NCBI GenBank assembly: GCA_946410305.1
Contig: CAMJZV010000001.1
Span: 124,001 to 188,000, forward strand
Length of the DNA: 64,000 bases
DNA from: an uncultured Prevotellaceae bacterium
GTDB lineage: Bacteria > Bacteroidota > Bacteroidia > Bacteroidales > Bacteroidaceae
Direction of reading: 5' to 3'
The position numbers were made by a program, and so were the translations under genes. The notes below the pieces were generated by a model. The model was not told where the DNA came from, searched no databases, and worked only from the letters and a program-made list of their open reading frames with translations. Positions 41,765-50,511 of this stretch are shown here, one piece after another. How positions within the stretch are numbered: the first letter of the stretch is position 1; each line of letters begins with the position of its first letter.

Positions 41765-43759
41765 TTATTTCAGATAGCTAATGCAGTTGCTGGTGAATTT
41801 CTCCAGCTGGTCCTGCTTGCTGTTGGCTGCGCCACCGAGGTCCCACTCGTAAGCAGCCAGACCAACAGCGAGGATGCGGCTCTTGAAACTGGTAGTAGGT
41901 TCGAAGTCGACGATACCAGCACAGCAGTAGTCAACAACATGGTTCCACGTACCCAGCACGGTGCTGTTGGTGGTCTCCTCCCATGTCTTGACGACGTTGG
42001 GATTAGCAGCAAAGCCATAGGCATTCAGGTCCCACATGCAGTTGTGGTCGCCCTTGACTCCAGGGCCCTCGAAGCAGTAGATGCCTGCAAAGAGCTCAGG
42101 CTCGTAGGTCAAGCCCCAGTAGATGGCATGGTTGGTGTGGTCGTAGATCTGACCTTCGACGTTACCAATGACAGGATGTACACCCCAGATGTCGCCATTG
42201 TTGCCACCCTCACCATCACCGAAGATGCCAGGAGCGTAGGCTGCATCGATACGGTTCAGGGCTACCGTGAGCTGTGTGGCGTGGTTGGTAAGCAGGAAGT
42301 TACCACCATCGTCAGCATAAGCCTTCAGTGCAGAGATGGTTGCCGTGCTTGCCAAATCGCCAGGCAGTTTCTCCCAACCCTGACCAATGCCAATGCGGTC
42401 GCACATCACCCAAACCATGGGGTTCTGCTCAATGTCCAACTTATCGATTTCAGAGGCTTTCAGCAGCACGCCCTTGCCTTTGTTCACGTAGTTGGCCTGG
42501 AACCAGTCCACAGCAGCCATCTCGTCGGCACTCTGCTCATAGTCGTTGGCTACAAGCATAGCGACCTTGTTCTCAGAAGGCTCGCTGACATACTTCAGAC
42601 AGTTGTCAGTAAACATCTCCAGCTGGTCCTGCTTGCTGTTGGCGCCACCACCGAGATCCCACTCGTAGGCAGCCAGACCCACAGCGAGGATGCGACCATT
42701 GAAGCTGGTGGTAGGTTCGAAGTCGACGATACCTGCACAGCAGTAGTCAACGACGTGGTTCCATGTACCCAATACGGTAGAGTTGGTGGTCTCTTCCCAC
42801 GTCTTGACAACGTTAGGATTAGCCGCAAAGCCGTAGGCATTCAAATCCCACATACAGTTGTGGTCGCCCTTGACGCCAGGCCCCTCGAAGCAGTAGATAC
42901 CTGCAAAGAGCTCGGGTTCGTAGGTCAAGCCACGATAGATGTCGTGACCGCTGTGGTCATAGATCTGACCCTCCACATTACCAATGATAGGATGTACACC
43001 CCAGATGTCGCCATTGTTGCCACCCTCACCATCACCGAAGATGCCAGGAGCATAGGCAGCATCGATACGGTTCAGACCTACGGTGAGCTGTGTGGCATGG
43101 TTGGTAAGCAGGAAGTTACCGCCATCGTCAGCGAAAGCCTTCAGTGCAGCGATGGTTGCTGTGCTTGCCAGGTCGCCAGGCAGCTTCTCCCAACCATTTC
43201 CTACACCAATACGGTCACACATCACCCATACAGCCGACTGCTTCTCGATATCGAGCTGGTCGATAGTGGCAGGCGTCACGATGACACCCTTGTTCTTGTT
43301 GACGTAGTTCTTCTGGAACCAGTCAGCAGCAGCCTTCTCGTCAGCCGAACCTGTGGCGTAGTCGTTAGGCAACAGCATGGCGACAAAGGCAGAAGCCTTC
43401 TTAGCCTCGTAAGGGATATAGAGACGGATGGACTGTCCGTGAGATACGGTACCGTCGCTGAAACGGGCTCTGATGGTATAGACCACCTCCACATTCGTGG
43501 GAGCCTTCTTGATGAGATAGCTGGTAGGAGCACCCTCCAGTTCAACGATGTCGCTATTGTCCTTGATTATCTGGACAGCCACGATGTCACCCTCAGGATT
43601 GGTCCACTTCAGTGTCAGCTGACGTGAACCTTCAGGAATATCAGCACTGATGCTGCTAACGACACCCTTTGAGTCGGATGCTGACGCAGGAATATCGACG
43701 TCAGAGCAAGCAGCGAAAAGGGTCATAATAGCCAGAAGGCCTAAATATATCTTTTTCAT
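41765..43759 (-). CDS. Surface lipoprotein with tandemly duplicated DUF4960 domain (PUL 3)
   Basis: ATG 43759 begins a lipoprotein signal (LLAIMTLFAACSDVD). After an N-terminal fibronectin-like sheet (about 30-125), the protein carries two DUF4960 units of about 265 residues that are nearly identical. Each runs from VAML(L/V)xNDY through VMCDRIG(V/I)G, GDGEGGNNGDIWGVHP and EPELFAGIYCFEGPG to YEWDLGG. It occupies the SusE position of PUL 3 and is expected to bind fructan on the cell surface. Doubling may raise avidity. The alternative upstream frame to 43888 has no support. Confidence 0.87.
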   Translation of the reverse strand: MKKIYLGLLAIMTLFAACSDVDIPASASDSKGVVSSISADIPEGSRQLTLKWTNPEGDIVAVQIIKDNSDIVELEGAPTSYLIKKAPTNVEVVYTIRARFSDGTVSHGQSIRLYIPYEAKKASAFVAMLLPNDYATGSADEKAAADWFQKNYVNKNKGVIVTPATIDQLDIEKQSAVWVMCDRIGVGNGWEKLPGDLASTATIAALKAFADDGGNFLLTNHATQLTVGLNRIDAAYAPGIFGDGEGGNNGDIWGVHPIIGNVEGQIYDHSGHDIYRGLTYEPELFAGIYCFEGPGVKGDHNCMWDLNAYGFAANPNVVKTWEETTNSTVLGTWNHVVDYCCAGIVDFEPTTSFNGRILAVGLAAYEWDLGGGANSKQDQLEMFTDNCLKYVSEPSENKVAMLVANDYEQSADEMAAVDWFQANYVNKGKGVLLKASEIDKLDIEQNPMVWVMCDRIGIGQGWEKLPGDLASTATISALKAYADDGGNFLLTNHATQLTVALNRIDAAYAPGIFGDGEGGNNGDIWGVHPVIGNVEGQIYDHTNHAIYWGLTYEPELFAGIYCFEGPGVKGDHNCMWDLNAYGFAANPNVVKTWEETTNSTVLGTWNHVVDYCCAGIVDFEPTTSFKSRILAVGLAAYEWDLGGAANSKQDQLEKFTSNCISYLK
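41768..43390 (-). repeat. Intragenic tandem duplication, two units of about 800 bp
   Basis: The units 41768-42570 and about 42583-43390 align over their whole length with scattered, mostly synonymous differences. For example, both contain ATCACCGAAGATGCCAGGAG followed by near-identical text. The strong identity at the DNA level points to a recent duplication or continuing gene conversion. Exact boundaries were judged by eye. Confidence 0.85.
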
Positions 43760-43799
43760 AGTCGTTCTACTTTTATTATTATGAATTAAGCATGATGCA

Positions 43800-45491
43800 T
43801 TAATTATGATACAGTCCGTTACTGTTCTCAACCTGCGCGATAGGAATAGGCAGATAGATCTCGTCATCAGAGATGCTGGCACCAGCATAGTACGGACGTA
43901 GCGCAGACTCCTGCTGCATGAACTTGTTGACAGTCTCTACAACGGTACCCCAGCGTACGAGGTCGAACCAGCGGTTGCCCTCCATAGCCAGCTCCAGACG
44001 GCGCTCCATGCGCACTGCACGACGAGCATAGTCCTTGGTCCACTGCAGATTACCAGCATCGCCAGTAGTAGGATACAGACCTACGTTGTAGTTAGCGGTA
44101 AACGGATCGAGGTCAACAGGTGTGTAAGCAGCGTCGTTCATCGTGTCGATGGCACGCTGGCGAACCTGATTGATAAGATCGCGAGCGGTACGCAGGTCAG
44201 CATCGGTGGCAGCATTGTTACCTGAAGCCTGTTCGATGAGTGCCTCGGCTCTCAGCAACAGGATGTCAGCATAGCGGATGAGCATGAAGTTCAGACCACT
44301 GGCACCCCAGGGGAAGCCCTGTACCATGTCAGGATGTTCAGGATGCAGCAGACCCTTCTTGCCAGAATACTCACCATAAGTGTCGTAGTCGCGGCACCAG
44401 CCCTTGGTATAGGTATGACCACGGAACGGCAGACCGATACGGCCTACGGTGTAGTCCAAGCGTGGGTCAACAGTGCCTGCATAGTCGCTGGTCACCTTGA
44501 CATCGTTGAACGTACCATCGAGGATGGGCAGACCATTGGCATCCGTACGGAAGGCGTTGACGAGGTTCTGAGAACCCAGGAAGAAGTCGTCGCCGTTGCC
44601 ATAGAGGTTACCATCCGAACGCGTGGTGTTCAGCAGGTTACAGAAGTTGATATGGATATTGTCGTTAGCTGTCGAGAACTGGATAGCCATGATGGACTCT
44701 TTCTGGTTGTTGAACTCCAGCTTCGAGAGGTCGCCGAAATTGCTGTAAAGACCATACTGGCCACTGTTGATAACAATGTTGGTCCACTCCTTCACACCCG
44801 TCCAGTCACTGGTCTGTGCACAGACCTTTGCCAACAGGGCAGCAGCCACATACTTCGAGAAGCGGCCAGGCTCTATCTGGCTCGCAGGCATCTGCTCATA
44901 AGCCTCCTTCAGATCCTGCTTGATGCGGTCGTAGATCTCGTCCTTCGACAGGTTGCCATTGGGTACTGTCTTCGGGTCATCGTTCTCCGTGAAGTAAGGA
45001 ATGCTCTTGAACAGGCGGTTCAGGTCGAAGTAGAACCATGCACGCAGTATCTTCAGCTCACCCAGCACGCCTTCCTTGTCGCTGACGTCGGCGTCTTGAA
45101 TGGCCAGCATAGCCTTGTGTACACGGGCAATGCCCAGGTAGTTGTTCTCCCACTTGTTCAGACAGGTAGCGTTGTCACTGGTAATGTTTGAAATCTCCAG
45201 CTGATGGATGTTGGCCTCCATCGTCACACCCTCACCACCTTTGTAGGCATCGTCACTACGCACGTCGAACACCCAGTTGGTGATAGGACCAGCGAAGGCT
45301 GCATTGTTGTCGTCAAAGAAGTGAGCTTCCAAGCCCTGATAGGCAGATGACAGCAGGCCTCCGAGACTCTCGTCCGTCAGCTGGTCGGCAGTAAACTGTC
45401 CCTGTGGTCTCAGATCCAACTGATCATTACAGGCTGTCAGACCACAGATTGCGCAGATTGCACAGATGTATTTAATATATGTCGTTTTCAT
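43800..45491 (-). CDS. susD: SusD-like lipoprotein (PUL 3)
   Basis: ATG 45491 gives a 563-residue lipoprotein with signal YIKYICAICAICGLTACND. SusD hallmarks are GELKILRAWFYFDLNRLF, the central variable region and the C-terminal WFDLVRWGTVVETVNKF with DEIYLPIPIAQVE. The signal peptide contains ICAICAIC, encoded by a tandem GCAATCTGY-type repeat also seen in the PUL 2 SusD. The gap to susC (45 bp) is a T/A-rich repeat of the kind found between other genes here. Confidence 0.93.
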   Translation of the reverse strand: MKTTYIKYICAICAICGLTACNDQLDLRPQGQFTADQLTDESLGGLLSSAYQGLEAHFFDDNNAAFAGPITNWVFDVRSDDAYKGGEGVTMEANIHQLEISNITSDNATCLNKWENNYLGIARVHKAMLAIQDADVSDKEGVLGELKILRAWFYFDLNRLFKSIPYFTENDDPKTVPNGNLSKDEIYDRIKQDLKEAYEQMPASQIEPGRFSKYVAAALLAKVCAQTSDWTGVKEWTNIVINSGQYGLYSNFGDLSKLEFNNQKESIMAIQFSTANDNIHINFCNLLNTTRSDGNLYGNGDDFFLGSQNLVNAFRTDANGLPILDGTFNDVKVTSDYAGTVDPRLDYTVGRIGLPFRGHTYTKGWCRDYDTYGEYSGKKGLLHPEHPDMVQGFPWGASGLNFMLIRYADILLLRAEALIEQASGNNAATDADLRTARDLINQVRQRAIDTMNDAAYTPVDLDPFTANYNVGLYPTTGDAGNLQWTKDYARRAVRMERRLELAMEGNRWFDLVRWGTVVETVNKFMQQESALRPYYAGASISDDEIYLPIPIAQVENSNGLYHN

Positions 45492-45536
45492 AACCTTTCG
45501 ATTTAATTTTTCATCTTTCATTTTTCTTCTTTCATC

Positions 45537-48500
45537 TTAGAACGTCAGGTTCACACCCACTGTATAAGTACGTGCACGGGGGTAGAGTCCACTGTCGATG
45601 CGAGCGCCCCACTCTCCCAGCAGTACTTCTGGGTCGAGACCCTTGTAGTTGGTGATGGTGAATACATTCTCCACCTGTGCGAAGACGTTGATGCTCGAAG
45701 CAAAGATCTTCTGACAAATATTCTTAGGCAGCTGGTAGCCCAGCTTCAGGTATTTCAGTTTCAGATACGAGCCGTCCTCCACGAAATAGGTCGACATGCG
45801 TGTCTCGTTGTTGTTGTCCACCATGGTCAGTGCAGGAATCGACGAACCGGTATTCGTAGGACTCCAGGCGTTGAGCACCTCTACACCGTGGTTGGTCGAT
45901 GAACCGCCACCGTAGTGCATGAATTCCAGCTGACGGCGTGTGGTGTTGTAGATGTCGAAACCGAACTCACCAGAGAAGAAGGCCGACAGGGTCAGGTCTT
46001 TCCACTTCAGGTCGAGGTTCAGACCCAGTGCAAGGTCGGGATTGGGGTCGCCAATGACACAACGGTCGTCATCGTCCACAACGCCATCGCCATTGATGTC
46101 GCGGAAGATTAGTCGACCAACACCCTTACCCTGCTGGATGGCGTGGTTGCTCACCTCATCCTCGTTTTGGAAGATGCCGTCGCAGACGTAGCCATAGTAG
46201 ACTGCCATAGGCTGGCCAACCATCAGGCGATAGTCACCACCTTGTGAGGTTACCACGTCGTTGAACTTCACCAGCTCGTTCTTATATTTCGACAGGTTCA
46301 GCGTACCGTTCCATGAGAAGTCGCCATACTTCGGCGAGCGATAGGTCATGGTCAGTTCCCAACCGTGGTTCTTCATCTCACCAGTGTTCATCCACATGGC
46401 AGCACCCTCACCTTCTACCGACAGTGTGGGAGGAACGGTCAGCATGTCCTTGGTGTTCTTCCAGAAGTAGTCGAACGACAGCGACAGCGCACCATTCAGC
46501 AGATTGGCGTCGATACCGAGGTTGGTCTGTGTGGTGGTCTCCCACTTCAGGTCTTTATTACCTGATGAGCTTGCTACGACACCAGGTACGACGTTCGAGT
46601 TAGTGCCGTTCAGGTCATAAGAGGCGTGACGGATGTCGTATGCATAGCGAGTATAGTAAGCATAGTTGTCATCGATGGCTGAGTTACCATTCTGCCCCCA
46701 TGCAACACGCAACTTCAGGTCGTTGACGATGTTGTTCTTGGGGAAGAACTTCTCCTCGCTGACGCGCCATGCACCAGAGAAGGCAGGGAACACGCCACTG
46801 TTGTTGTCCTTGTACAGACGAGAGGTCTGGTCACGACGCAGCGTTGCTGAGAAGAGGTAGCGATCGGCGAAATTGTAGTCCAGCTTGCCGAAGAGTGAGA
46901 ACAGCGCCCACTCGGTCTTGCCACCACCAACGGTCTGCTCGCCACCGCCAGCACCAATCTGCATGTAGTCGTCATCCTCGAAGGCATAGTCGCGGTTGGT
47001 ACCTGACAAGTCCTCAAAGCGGTACTTGATAAACTCCGTACCTGCCATTGCCGTCAGGTGATGTACACCCTTGAAGGTTTTGTTATAATTAACTGTGTTT
47101 GTCCATGTGTAGGTGTCGCCCTGTCCGTAGGCACGGCTCACGCTATTCATATCGCTGGTCTGAATGCGACGACCCAGATTTCTGTTGAGGTACTGGGTGT
47201 GCTCAATACCGAGGTTGCTCTTGAAGACGAAACCGTCGAAGGGCTTGATGTCGATATAGGCATTACCGAAGATACGCCACGAGTCGTTCGTATTGTCGCG
47301 ACCGTTATACAGCTCGTGCATGGGGTTGGCGATGTCGGAACCTGCCAGTGCCATCGGATTGGTGTAGTTGCCGTCGCTGTCCTTCACGGGCAGTGCAGGG
47401 TGCTGACGCATGGCGGTATAGGGAATGCCGCGGTCGCCATTAGTGGTGTAGCCACGATCGTTCCACTTGGCAATCATCAGGTTCTCACCCACGCCGATGT
47501 ACTTCGATATGTTGTAAGTGGTGTTGATACGTGCGGTATAGCGGCTATAGAACGTATTCTCCATCAGACCGTTCTGGTTGATGTAGTTGCCAGAGAGCAT
47601 GAAGCTGCCCTTCTCACTGCTGTTCGACACAGAGGCCGACACGTTGTGTGTCCATGCGGGACTGTACACCTCGTCTTGCCAATCGGTATCGGTAGAGTGC
47701 ACCTTTAGGGCTGCGTCCAGATACTCCTCCAACTGAGGAGTGTCGCCATTGCCATAGTAGGGGTGCGAAGGCACCAGGCCGGCATTCTTGTTGGCTGTCC
47801 AATAGGCCTGTCCCCACTGCTCTGCGTTCAGCACGTCAAACTTCTTGGCAACAGTAGCCAGCGAACCACTATAGTTCACGTTGACGGTCACCTTGTCGCT
47901 CTTACCCTTCTTCGTGGTGATAATAATCACACCGTTGGCAGCACGCGAACCATAGATAGAAGCTGACGAAGCGTCCTTCAGCACCTGAATAGACTCGATG
48001 TCGGCACCATTCAGTGAATTGAGGTTTTCAGTGGTAGCCACACCGTCTATAATATAAAGAGGTGAAGCATTGGGGTTGAACGTACTCATACCACGAATAC
48101 GGATAGAGGCACCGCCACCGCCAGGGGCAGCATCCGTCACAATGTTCACACCAGGCAGTTTACCCTGCATAGAGTTCAGCATGTTGGGGTCGCTCTCGCT
48201 CTTGGCACCTTTCATATCCATCACAGAGACTGCACCCGTCAGATCGGCCTTGCGGACGGTCTGATAACCCACGACAACCACCTCTGCCAGTTCTTTGGCA
48301 TTCTCCTTCATCTCAACCTGCATGCCATCCTTGGCGGGTAGCTCCTGGCTCTTGTAACCGATGTACGAGAAGACCAGCGTCTTGCCTGCCTGCACCTTCA
48401 GTTTGAAGTTGCCGTCAAAGTCAGTCACCGTACCATTCGTTGTCCCCTTTTCCATCACCGTAGCGCCAATGACGGGACCCATGGCGTCGGACACTGTACC

Positions 48501-48581
48501 CGTAATTGCTTCCTGCGCGTACATCATTGTACACAGAAGCAGCAACAGGCCACTCAGAAAGAATCGTTTGGATTGTTTCAT
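45537..48581 (-). CDS. susC: SusC-like TonB-dependent transporter (PUL 3)
   Basis: ATG 48581 (MKQSKRFFLSGLLLLLCTMM) is chosen because the promoter box at 48626-48633 lies inside the longer frame. The 1014-residue protein has the SusC layout: a carboxypeptidase-regulatory-like domain, a plug with IRGMSTFN and DASSASIYGSRAANGVIIITT, and a barrel ending TYTVGVNLTF. The first 179 bp around the start (48412-48590) are identical to those of the first susC, whereas the barrel sequence is quite different. It would import fructan oligosaccharides with the adjacent SusD. Confidence 0.94.
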   Translation of the reverse strand: MKQSKRFFLSGLLLLLCTMMYAQEAITGTVSDAMGPVIGATVMEKGTTNGTVTDFDGNFKLKVQAGKTLVFSYIGYKSQELPAKDGMQVEMKENAKELAEVVVVGYQTVRKADLTGAVSVMDMKGAKSESDPNMLNSMQGKLPGVNIVTDAAPGGGGASIRIRGMSTFNPNASPLYIIDGVATTENLNSLNGADIESIQVLKDASSASIYGSRAANGVIIITTKKGKSDKVTVNVNYSGSLATVAKKFDVLNAEQWGQAYWTANKNAGLVPSHPYYGNGDTPQLEEYLDAALKVHSTDTDWQDEVYSPAWTHNVSASVSNSSEKGSFMLSGNYINQNGLMENTFYSRYTARINTTYNISKYIGVGENLMIAKWNDRGYTTNGDRGIPYTAMRQHPALPVKDSDGNYTNPMALAGSDIANPMHELYNGRDNTNDSWRIFGNAYIDIKPFDGFVFKSNLGIEHTQYLNRNLGRRIQTSDMNSVSRAYGQGDTYTWTNTVNYNKTFKGVHHLTAMAGTEFIKYRFEDLSGTNRDYAFEDDDYMQIGAGGGEQTVGGGKTEWALFSLFGKLDYNFADRYLFSATLRRDQTSRLYKDNNSGVFPAFSGAWRVSEEKFFPKNNIVNDLKLRVAWGQNGNSAIDDNYAYYTRYAYDIRHASYDLNGTNSNVVPGVVASSSGNKDLKWETTTQTNLGIDANLLNGALSLSFDYFWKNTKDMLTVPPTLSVEGEGAAMWMNTGEMKNHGWELTMTYRSPKYGDFSWNGTLNLSKYKNELVKFNDVVTSQGGDYRLMVGQPMAVYYGYVCDGIFQNEDEVSNHAIQQGKGVGRLIFRDINGDGVVDDDDRCVIGDPNPDLALGLNLDLKWKDLTLSAFFSGEFGFDIYNTTRRQLEFMHYGGGSSTNHGVEVLNAWSPTNTGSSIPALTMVDNNNETRMSTYFVEDGSYLKLKYLKLGYQLPKNICQKIFASSINVFAQVENVFTITNYKGLDPEVLLGEWGARIDSGLYPRARTYTVGVNLTF

Positions 48582-48625
48582 TTGCTTTTGTTTTAAAGTT
48601 AATACTCTTGTTTCAGATTCTGCCG

Positions 48626-48633
48626 CAAAAGTA
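48626..48633 (-). promoter_or_regulatory. -7 element of the third susC operon
   Basis: The reverse strand reads TACTTTTG, 45 nt before the ATG, at the same position as in the other two susC genes. Confidence 0.65.
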
Positions 48634-48661
48634 ATAACGATGTAGTTATTGGTATGAAAAA

Positions 48662-48719
48662 TATCGTTCATCCCATTCAAAAATTGTTGCAATGTAACAA
48701 AATTACAATGGAATGAACG
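48662..48719. promoter_or_regulatory. Candidate operator of the third regulator upstream of susC
   Basis: CGTTCATCCCATT (48665-48677) and AATGGAATGAACG (48707-48719) form a 13-bp inverted repeat with one mismatch, centres 42 bp apart. Between them lies TTGTTGCAATGTAACA (48684-48699). The half-site CGTTCAT/ATGAACG recurs as a perfect inverted repeat at 50384-50419 in the divergent region upstream of the regulator gene. Confidence 0.6.
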
Positions 48720-48749
48720 AATAATCTTAGTATGACAAATATTTCCGTG

Positions 48750-50327
48750 CTATTTCCGGATGTCGCCAGGCACCATACCGTACTCCTCTTTGAAACATTT
48801 GGAAAAGTAGCTGGGGGCAGTGAATCCGACAGCGTATGCCACCTCGCTGACACTCTTGTCGGTGGTGAGCAGCATCTGATAGGCGCGCTTCAAGCGCGTG
48901 GAGCGCAGCAGTTCTACGGGTGAAGAACCGGTTATCGTCTTAATCTTACGATAGAGCTGTACACGACTGAGGCTCATCTCTGCTGCTAGGTCGTCGACAC
49001 TGACCTCGCTATCTTCCATGCGAGCCTCAACGACCTCACGGAACCGGGCCAGGAAGGCACTTTCGGCAACAACGGACGGTTTCTCGTCTGCCGAGCTGTC
49101 TGCTGTATGCTCCTTTGTTTCGTCAGCAACAGGTGCTGGCTCTATCTCCATATTCCACAGGGTGCTGACAACACGCTCTTGCTGTAACTTCACCTTACGG
49201 AGATGATACAGATAGAACAACACGATGGTTACCACCAAGAGCAGAATGACACCCATCGACATCCAGTTGACGACATGCTGCGTAGCTAACTCTTTCAGAT
49301 AGGTGTCTTCCCTGCTATGCAACTGGTCGAGATACTCAGCCTGGCGCATCATCTCTTCGTTTTGCATCAACAGCACCTTGGCATTGTCGCGAGTAACCAG
49401 TGCTGACTGCAGAAGAGTTTCCTTCTCGTAGGGTTTGCCTTCAAGGATGTTGATAGCCAACTCTATGATTTTGTCACCATGGGTAGGATAGATGTAGGAG
49501 GCATCCAGGATGCTGTCGCGTACCAGACGGATGCCGCCATCTTCACCAGGCAGACCGTCAATGCCGCAGTAGAGTGGCTGATGGCTGTCAGCTGTTGGCT
49601 GTTCTCTCTTTGAGAGTGTGGCGTTGCGAGGGCTTTCTTGCAAGGCACGACGGGCCCCCATGGCCATGCGATCGTTCTGGCCAAAGACAAAGTCGATATG
49701 GTCCAGATTGCCAGGATAGGCTTTCACGGCCTTGACGGCACTCTCCTCTGTCCAGTCGCCTTGCAGGGTAGCAACAACAGTGATGTCAGGGTAATTCTTC
49801 AGGGCATCAGCGAAACCGTTGTGGCGCTCGATGGCTGGTGACGAACCCTTGAGTCCCATGATTTCCATGACACGTCCTTTGCCATGCAGTCGACTGGCGA
49901 TGTATTCACCCATGATGCGCCCCATCTCGTAGTTGTCGGCACTGATGAATGACGTATATTTCTGTGAATTGGTCTTTCGTTCAAAGACAATAACAGGAAT
50001 GCCCTTATCGTAGGCGCGGTCGATGGCTGACGAGATGGTTTTCACCTGGTTGGGAGCAACAATCAGCAGGTCGATACCGCTATCCACCAGCGAGTCTATC
50101 TGTTGCACCTGACGCTCGTCGCTATCGTAGGCTGCAGCGAAACGCAGCTCTACATTTTCCTGGCAATAGGCTCCCATACGCAACTCAGCGTTCTGCTTCT
50201 CACGCCAGATATCTGCCGAACACTGAGATACACCTATTATATAATGAGGTTTAGGGTTGGCACATCCTAATATAGTCAGTAGCAACGCCAACAGCAAAGC
50301 CCCCAACCAAAGTTGTTTATTCATCAT
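48750..50327 (-). CDS. Transmembrane sugar-sensing AraC regulator without phosphorelay (PUL 3)
   Basis: The 525-residue protein (or one residue shorter, from ATG 50324) has a lipoprotein-like signal (LLTILGCANP, Cys22). A periplasmic sugar-binding-protein domain follows (about 28-305; GIDGLPGEDGGIRLV, YPTHGDKIIELAINIL), then one membrane span (about 354-373), an acidic low-complexity linker (about 390-420) and an AraC domain (about 425-525; LSRVQLYRKIKTITG, VAYAVGFTAPSYF). No kinase or receiver domain is present, and unlike the PUL 2 regulator no HisKA scar is visible. Residues about 233-253 (NATLSKREQPTADSHQ) come from a repetitive DNA insert at 49573-49618. It is flanked by PUL 3 and the divergent GH32-permease-fructokinase genes and probably controls both. 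Confidence 0.88.
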   Translation of the reverse strand: MMNKQLWLGALLLALLLTILGCANPKPHYIIGVSQCSADIWREKQNAELRMGAYCQENVELRFAAAYDSDERQVQQIDSLVDSGIDLLIVAPNQVKTISSAIDRAYDKGIPVIVFERKTNSQKYTSFISADNYEMGRIMGEYIASRLHGKGRVMEIMGLKGSSPAIERHNGFADALKNYPDITVVATLQGDWTEESAVKAVKAYPGNLDHIDFVFGQNDRMAMGARRALQESPRNATLSKREQPTADSHQPLYCGIDGLPGEDGGIRLVRDSILDASYIYPTHGDKIIELAINILEGKPYEKETLLQSALVTRDNAKVLLMQNEEMMRQAEYLDQLHSREDTYLKELATQHVVNWMSMGVILLLVVTIVLFYLYHLRKVKLQQERVVSTLWNMEIEPAPVADETKEHTADSSADEKPSVVAESAFLARFREVVEARMEDSEVSVDDLAAEMSLSRVQLYRKIKTITGSSPVELLRSTRLKRAYQMLLTTDKSVSEVAYAVGFTAPSYFSKCFKEEYGMVPGDIRK

Positions 50328-50356
50328 TTTAGAATTGTATTAACAGGTTTTGTTGG

Positions 50357-50364
50357 CAAATATA
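50357..50364 (-). promoter_or_regulatory. -7 element of the third regulator gene
   Basis: The reverse strand reads TATATTTG, about 30 nt before the start at 50327. The position expected for the -33 box falls inside the operator-like palindrome at 50384-50419. Confidence 0.6.
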
Positions 50365-50383
50365 CGAAAAAAAAATAGAAAAT

Positions 50384-50419
50384 ACGTTCATTGTCTATCT
50401 TTTTTGTTGCAATGAACGT
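50384..50419. promoter_or_regulatory. Palindromic operator in the divergent regulator/GH32 region
   Basis: ACGTTCATTG (50384-50393) and CAATGAACGT (50410-50419) form a perfect 10-bp inverted repeat, half-site centres 26 bp apart. It lies between the two divergent -7 boxes (50364 and 50471). The same half-site flanks the third susC promoter, so one regulator probably reads both. Confidence 0.7.
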
Positions 50420-50470
50420 TTTTTTTTAGCTTTTGTATCATAATTTATAGGAGCAAAAAGAGAAATAATG

Positions 50471-50478
50471 TATATTTG
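50471..50478 (+). promoter_or_regulatory. -7 element of the GH32-permease-fructokinase operon
   Basis: TATATTTG matches TAnnTTTG and lies 33 nt before ATG 50512. No -33 TTTG occurs at the right distance, which fits activator dependence. Confidence 0.6.
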
Positions 50479-50511
50479 CAACAGATTTCTACACTAAAAC
50501 ATCAAACGACA

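Noticed and set aside
41765..43400. Tandem repeat read as a CRISPR or other array
   Set aside because: There are only two units of about 800 bp, both in frame within one gene.
41759..43627. 622-codon plus-strand open frame opposite the duplicated DUF4960 gene
   Set aside because: It is a mirror of the tandem duplication; its own repeated structure simply reflects the sense gene.
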